Below, one piece after another: positions 61,864 to 64,000 of a stretch of 64,000 bases of DNA. A program made the translations under genes and the position numbers. Below the pieces are notes generated by a model that searched no databases, had not been told where the DNA came from, and worked only from the letters and a program-made list of their open reading frames with translations. This DNA is from Bacteroidales bacterium (lineage in GTDB: Bacteria; Bacteroidota; Bacteroidia; Bacteroidales; P3). Each line of letters begins with the position of its first letter. The first letter of the stretch is position 1. Location: positions 62,001 to 126,000 of the forward strand of contig JAILAT010000001.1 in assembly GCA_024681475.1 (NCBI GenBank), read 5' to 3'.

Positions 61864-64000
61864 TTATTCAGCGAGGATGGTCGATCGTTTCAGCAGCTTC
61901 ACAGTGTGCTGCTTGCCATCGGTGGTGGTAAGGGTCAGAAAATAGATGGTTTGAGGATAGGCTGTGAGGTCAATGGTGTAGCTTCCGTCACCTGTCGAAG
62001 TCATCTTTATCTCTTCACGGCGACCGGTAAGGTCGGTCAGGATGGCCGTTGCGATGTGTTCTGAAGTAGAGATAGTCACTTCCCCATGGGTCGGGTTCGG
62101 GTAAACCACGTACTTTGCCACTTCTGCCACATCGATACCTTCTTGGGTAGCGAAAATGGCTATCAGGGTTGTGTCGCTTGTAACAAAAAGGGTTCTTGGA
62201 TTGTTGGTGTCGCCGTCGCTCCATTGGGAAAAAATATGATTCGGGAGTGGCGTGGCGGTCAGGGTGGCTATGTCACCATAGTAGTATCTGCCACCGCCAG
62301 ACACCAATCCGAAGGAAGGATCATTGGCCGTTACGGTAACCAAGTATCTATTATTCAAGAATGTAGTGGTAAATGCCAGGGATGTGTCGCCTGAACCGCA
62401 GAGGGTACGAATATGGACTGTGTACAGGGGGCTCAACGGGAGATTTGTCAAGGTGCATGCTGGTTCAGTGACAATGATTGAGGTGTCGCCAAATATGACT
62501 TCCCATGTATTTTCTAAGCCCTCATCCCATGTGAGGCTGAGGCTGTCGGCCGAGACAATACCTGTTACATTTTGTGGCATTGGGCAGCTGTTGGGGACGA
62601 GATAGATATTGTCGATGGCAGCAGGAGCCTGGTTAAAGGTACTTTCGTCGTTGTGCCAAAGGAATACCCAAATGTAGTCGCCTGGTGAGTCTATTGTGAA
62701 TGTACCACTCTGGCTCTGCCATAGCGTATGTTGGCTGAGGAATGTGCCGCCGTCGAGGAAGATACCGCCAGAAGACACAATCGATTCCTCGTCAAAACCA
62801 TCAAGTTCGCCCGGAATCAGCAGCGTTTGGGCTGGTAGCAGTGCGGCACGGATGAAATCCCTATTTTCCTCGCCATTGCATTTCCAATCAAAGCGGTAGG
62901 CATATTCGCCACTGGCGTCAATGTGGAAAGTACGGGTTGCAAAGACTGTTGAGGCTGTGTCACTGTAGTGGTTGCTACTACCGTCGTCGGTTATGAATAG
63001 CGACCCTCCGGGATTACCTGTTGCGTTACCTGTCGTCCAATAGTTGCGCTCCGATCCGTCCAAAAGTATCCAATCATTTTCGGAATGGTCAAAGTTGCAG
63101 ATATATGGCAATGTGACAGGAGTGCTCAACAGTGTGGTCGCTGCAAGGTGTCGGGCAACAACAGAGTCGTAGCAGTCGGGATAGACATAGATGTGGTATA
63201 GGGTGCTGGAGTCGAGACCTGTAAGGGTATAGAATGTATCGGTGACGAGAAGCGGTGTTGCCGTCCCGTTGCCGGGAGTGAAGTCGACGGTGTCGTACTC
63301 CACATACCAGAAGATGTCGGCACTGCTTGTGTCGGTCCATGCTATGGTGAGGCTGTCGAGACCCGTATTGACAACATGGAGGTCTTCGGCCGGAGCGCAT
63401 GGTATCTCTTCGAGGACAATGTCGTCAAGGTAGGGCCGGTTCACCGGAGATTGGTATGGTGCTTTGAAGGCTATGTGGCCGTGGGGGCCGCGGTAGCCGG
63501 CCATCCTTACCGTATGGTGTGAATAGTCGCTCAATGATACGATGCGGGCGGTATCGACTGCGACAAATGTACTGGTGTCGGTGGGGTCGCTCATCACTCC
63601 CACCACGATGAACGAGTTGTAGTAGAAATGGGCGGTACGCAGCCAGAAGGAGACCTGCAGGCCCCTTGCCGGATAAAGTGTCGGGTCGGTGAGCGGCATG
63701 ATGGCATACTGGTCGGAACATTCTCCGGAGATGTTTGCGGTGTGGAACCGCATGGCGTTGCTGCCGCTGTGGGCATAGGAGGAATCGTTGTGAATAAGAG
63801 GGGCACCGCTGTACTCGCCAGCCGTGCCAATGTTGTGTCGAAGCCAACATTCAGGCAATGTGTTTTCGGTGGAATAGGTGGTATATGAAGGAAGACCTGC
63901 GACACTTTCGAAGTCCTCTACGAATGGCAAACTATTGATAGGAGAGCAAAGAGTATGGAAGCGTTCGGGGTATGAGGGATAGCCCTCGCTGCCGCCACAG
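61864..64000 (-). CDS. type IX secretion cargo protein (5' end outside the window)
   Basis: The frame is open to the window edge, so at least 711 residues are encoded and the N-terminus is missing; the Met in the track is an internal TTG. The visible part has cleaved-adhesin/MAM-like domains (beginning PFVEDFESV), a fibronectin type III domain (APAEDLHVVNTGLDSLTIAWTD), a second adhesin-like domain, an InlB-type repeat (VTVTANDPSFGLVSGGG; FSQWSDGDTNNPRTLFV), and a type A sorting domain (VVYPNPTHGEVTI, ending HTVKLLKR). It would cross the outer membrane by T9SS and stay on the surface. Confidence 0.9.
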   Translation of the reverse strand, partial: CGGSEGYPSYPERFHTLCSPINSLPFVEDFESVAGLPSYTTYSTENTLPECWLRHNIGTAGEYSGAPLIHNDSSYAHSGSNAMRFHTANISGECSDQYAIMPLTDPTLYPARGLQVSFWLRTAHFYYNSFIVVGVMSDPTDTSTFVAVDTARIVSLSDYSHHTVRMAGYRGPHGHIAFKAPYQSPVNRPYLDDIVLEEIPCAPAEDLHVVNTGLDSLTIAWTDTSSADIFWYVEYDTVDFTPGNGTATPLLVTDTFYTLTGLDSSTLYHIYVYPDCYDSVVARHLAATTLLSTPVTLPYICNFDHSENDWILLDGSERNYWTTGNATGNPGGSLFITDDGSSNHYSDTASTVFATRTFHIDASGEYAYRFDWKCNGEENRDFIRAALLPAQTLLIPGELDGFDEESIVSSGGIFLDGGTFLSQHTLWQSQSGTFTIDSPGDYIWVFLWHNDESTFNQAPAAIDNIYLVPNSCPMPQNVTGIVSADSLSLTWDEGLENTWEVIFGDTSIIVTEPACTLTNLPLSPLYTVHIRTLCGSGDTSLAFTTTFLNNRYLVTVTANDPSFGLVSGGGRYYYGDIATLTATPLPNHIFSQWSDGDTNNPRTLFVTSDTTLIAIFATQEGIDVAEVAKYVVYPNPTHGEVTISTSEHIATAILTDLTGRREEIKMTSTGDGSYTIDLTAYPQTIYFLTLTTTDGKQHTVKLLKRSTILAE

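Overview
The window is a gene-dense chromosomal segment of a Bacteroidota, most likely an uncultured member of the Bacteroidales. The evidence: a Por/type IX secretion C-terminal sorting domain on the last gene, TAnnTTTG -7 promoter elements with a TTG-type -33 element, weak Shine-Dalgarno sequences, a TamL-like outer-membrane lipoprotein module, a GWxTD protein, an ExbB-X-ExbD-ExbD cluster and a very large bacterial alpha-2-macroglobulin. The DNA is fairly GC-rich, except for the AT-richer stretch from about 60.0 to 60.9 kb. I saw no rRNA, tRNA, CRISPR array, intact insertion sequence or prophage. I cannot name the species.

Layout. 0-7.1 kb: thioredoxin (minus strand), a small lipocalin-like protein, then a run GWxTD protein / lipid A-type acyltransferase / GT2 / gltX / OmpH-like protein that ends at a strong terminator. 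7.1-11.0 kb: a minus-strand cluster of inositol monophosphatase, NfeD-type protease and ABC exporter. 11.1-17.1 kb: GNAT and mltG, an SRP RNA gene on the minus strand with its own promoter and terminator, then a ZIP transporter, a GT2 fused to a remnant of a phosphoglycosyl transferase, and prfB; a bidirectional terminator separates these from proS. 18.7-28.9 kb: an aromatic/serine-rich secreted protein, alkaline phosphatase, a barrel-like protein, an O-antigen-ligase-type protein, two adjacent Stealth sugar-phosphate transferases (the second continuing in frame into a TamL-like Omp85 lipoprotein) and a polyprenyl synthase. 29.0-33.2 kb: the ExbB/ExbD energy-transducing cluster, trmN6 and a glycan-binding-type lipoprotein. 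33.2-41.5 kb: clpB, a small membrane protein, glyA, mutL, rhomboid and rarD. 41.4-47.1 kb: a minus-strand series of response regulator, MBL-fold hydrolase, glycosyltransferase, YfcC-type transporter and an M28 peptidase interrupted by an in-frame TAG. 47.2-59.2 kb: a minus-strand operon of a 496-residue secreted protein, an M48 metalloprotease, an ECF sigma factor, an anti-sigma factor, a small secreted protein and a 2024-residue alpha-2-macroglobulin. 59.2-64.0 kb: a palindrome-rich non-coding block, a two-gene exported-protein operon behind a structured leader RNA, and the 3' part of a T9SS cargo gene cut by the window edge.

How it fits together. Much of the window concerns the cell envelope: lipid A acylation, glycan polymerisation and phosphoglycosyl transfer, outer-membrane insertion (TamL), TonB energy supply (ExbBD), peptidoglycan chain termination (MltG) and membrane/periplasmic proteases (rhomboid, NfeD, M48, M28, A2M). 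The items I rate most worth following up are the Stealth-TamL in-frame continuation, the leader RNA near 61.5 kb with competing hairpins, the ECF/anti-sigma/M48/A2M operon, and the GT2 fused to a core-deleted phosphoglycosyl transferase.
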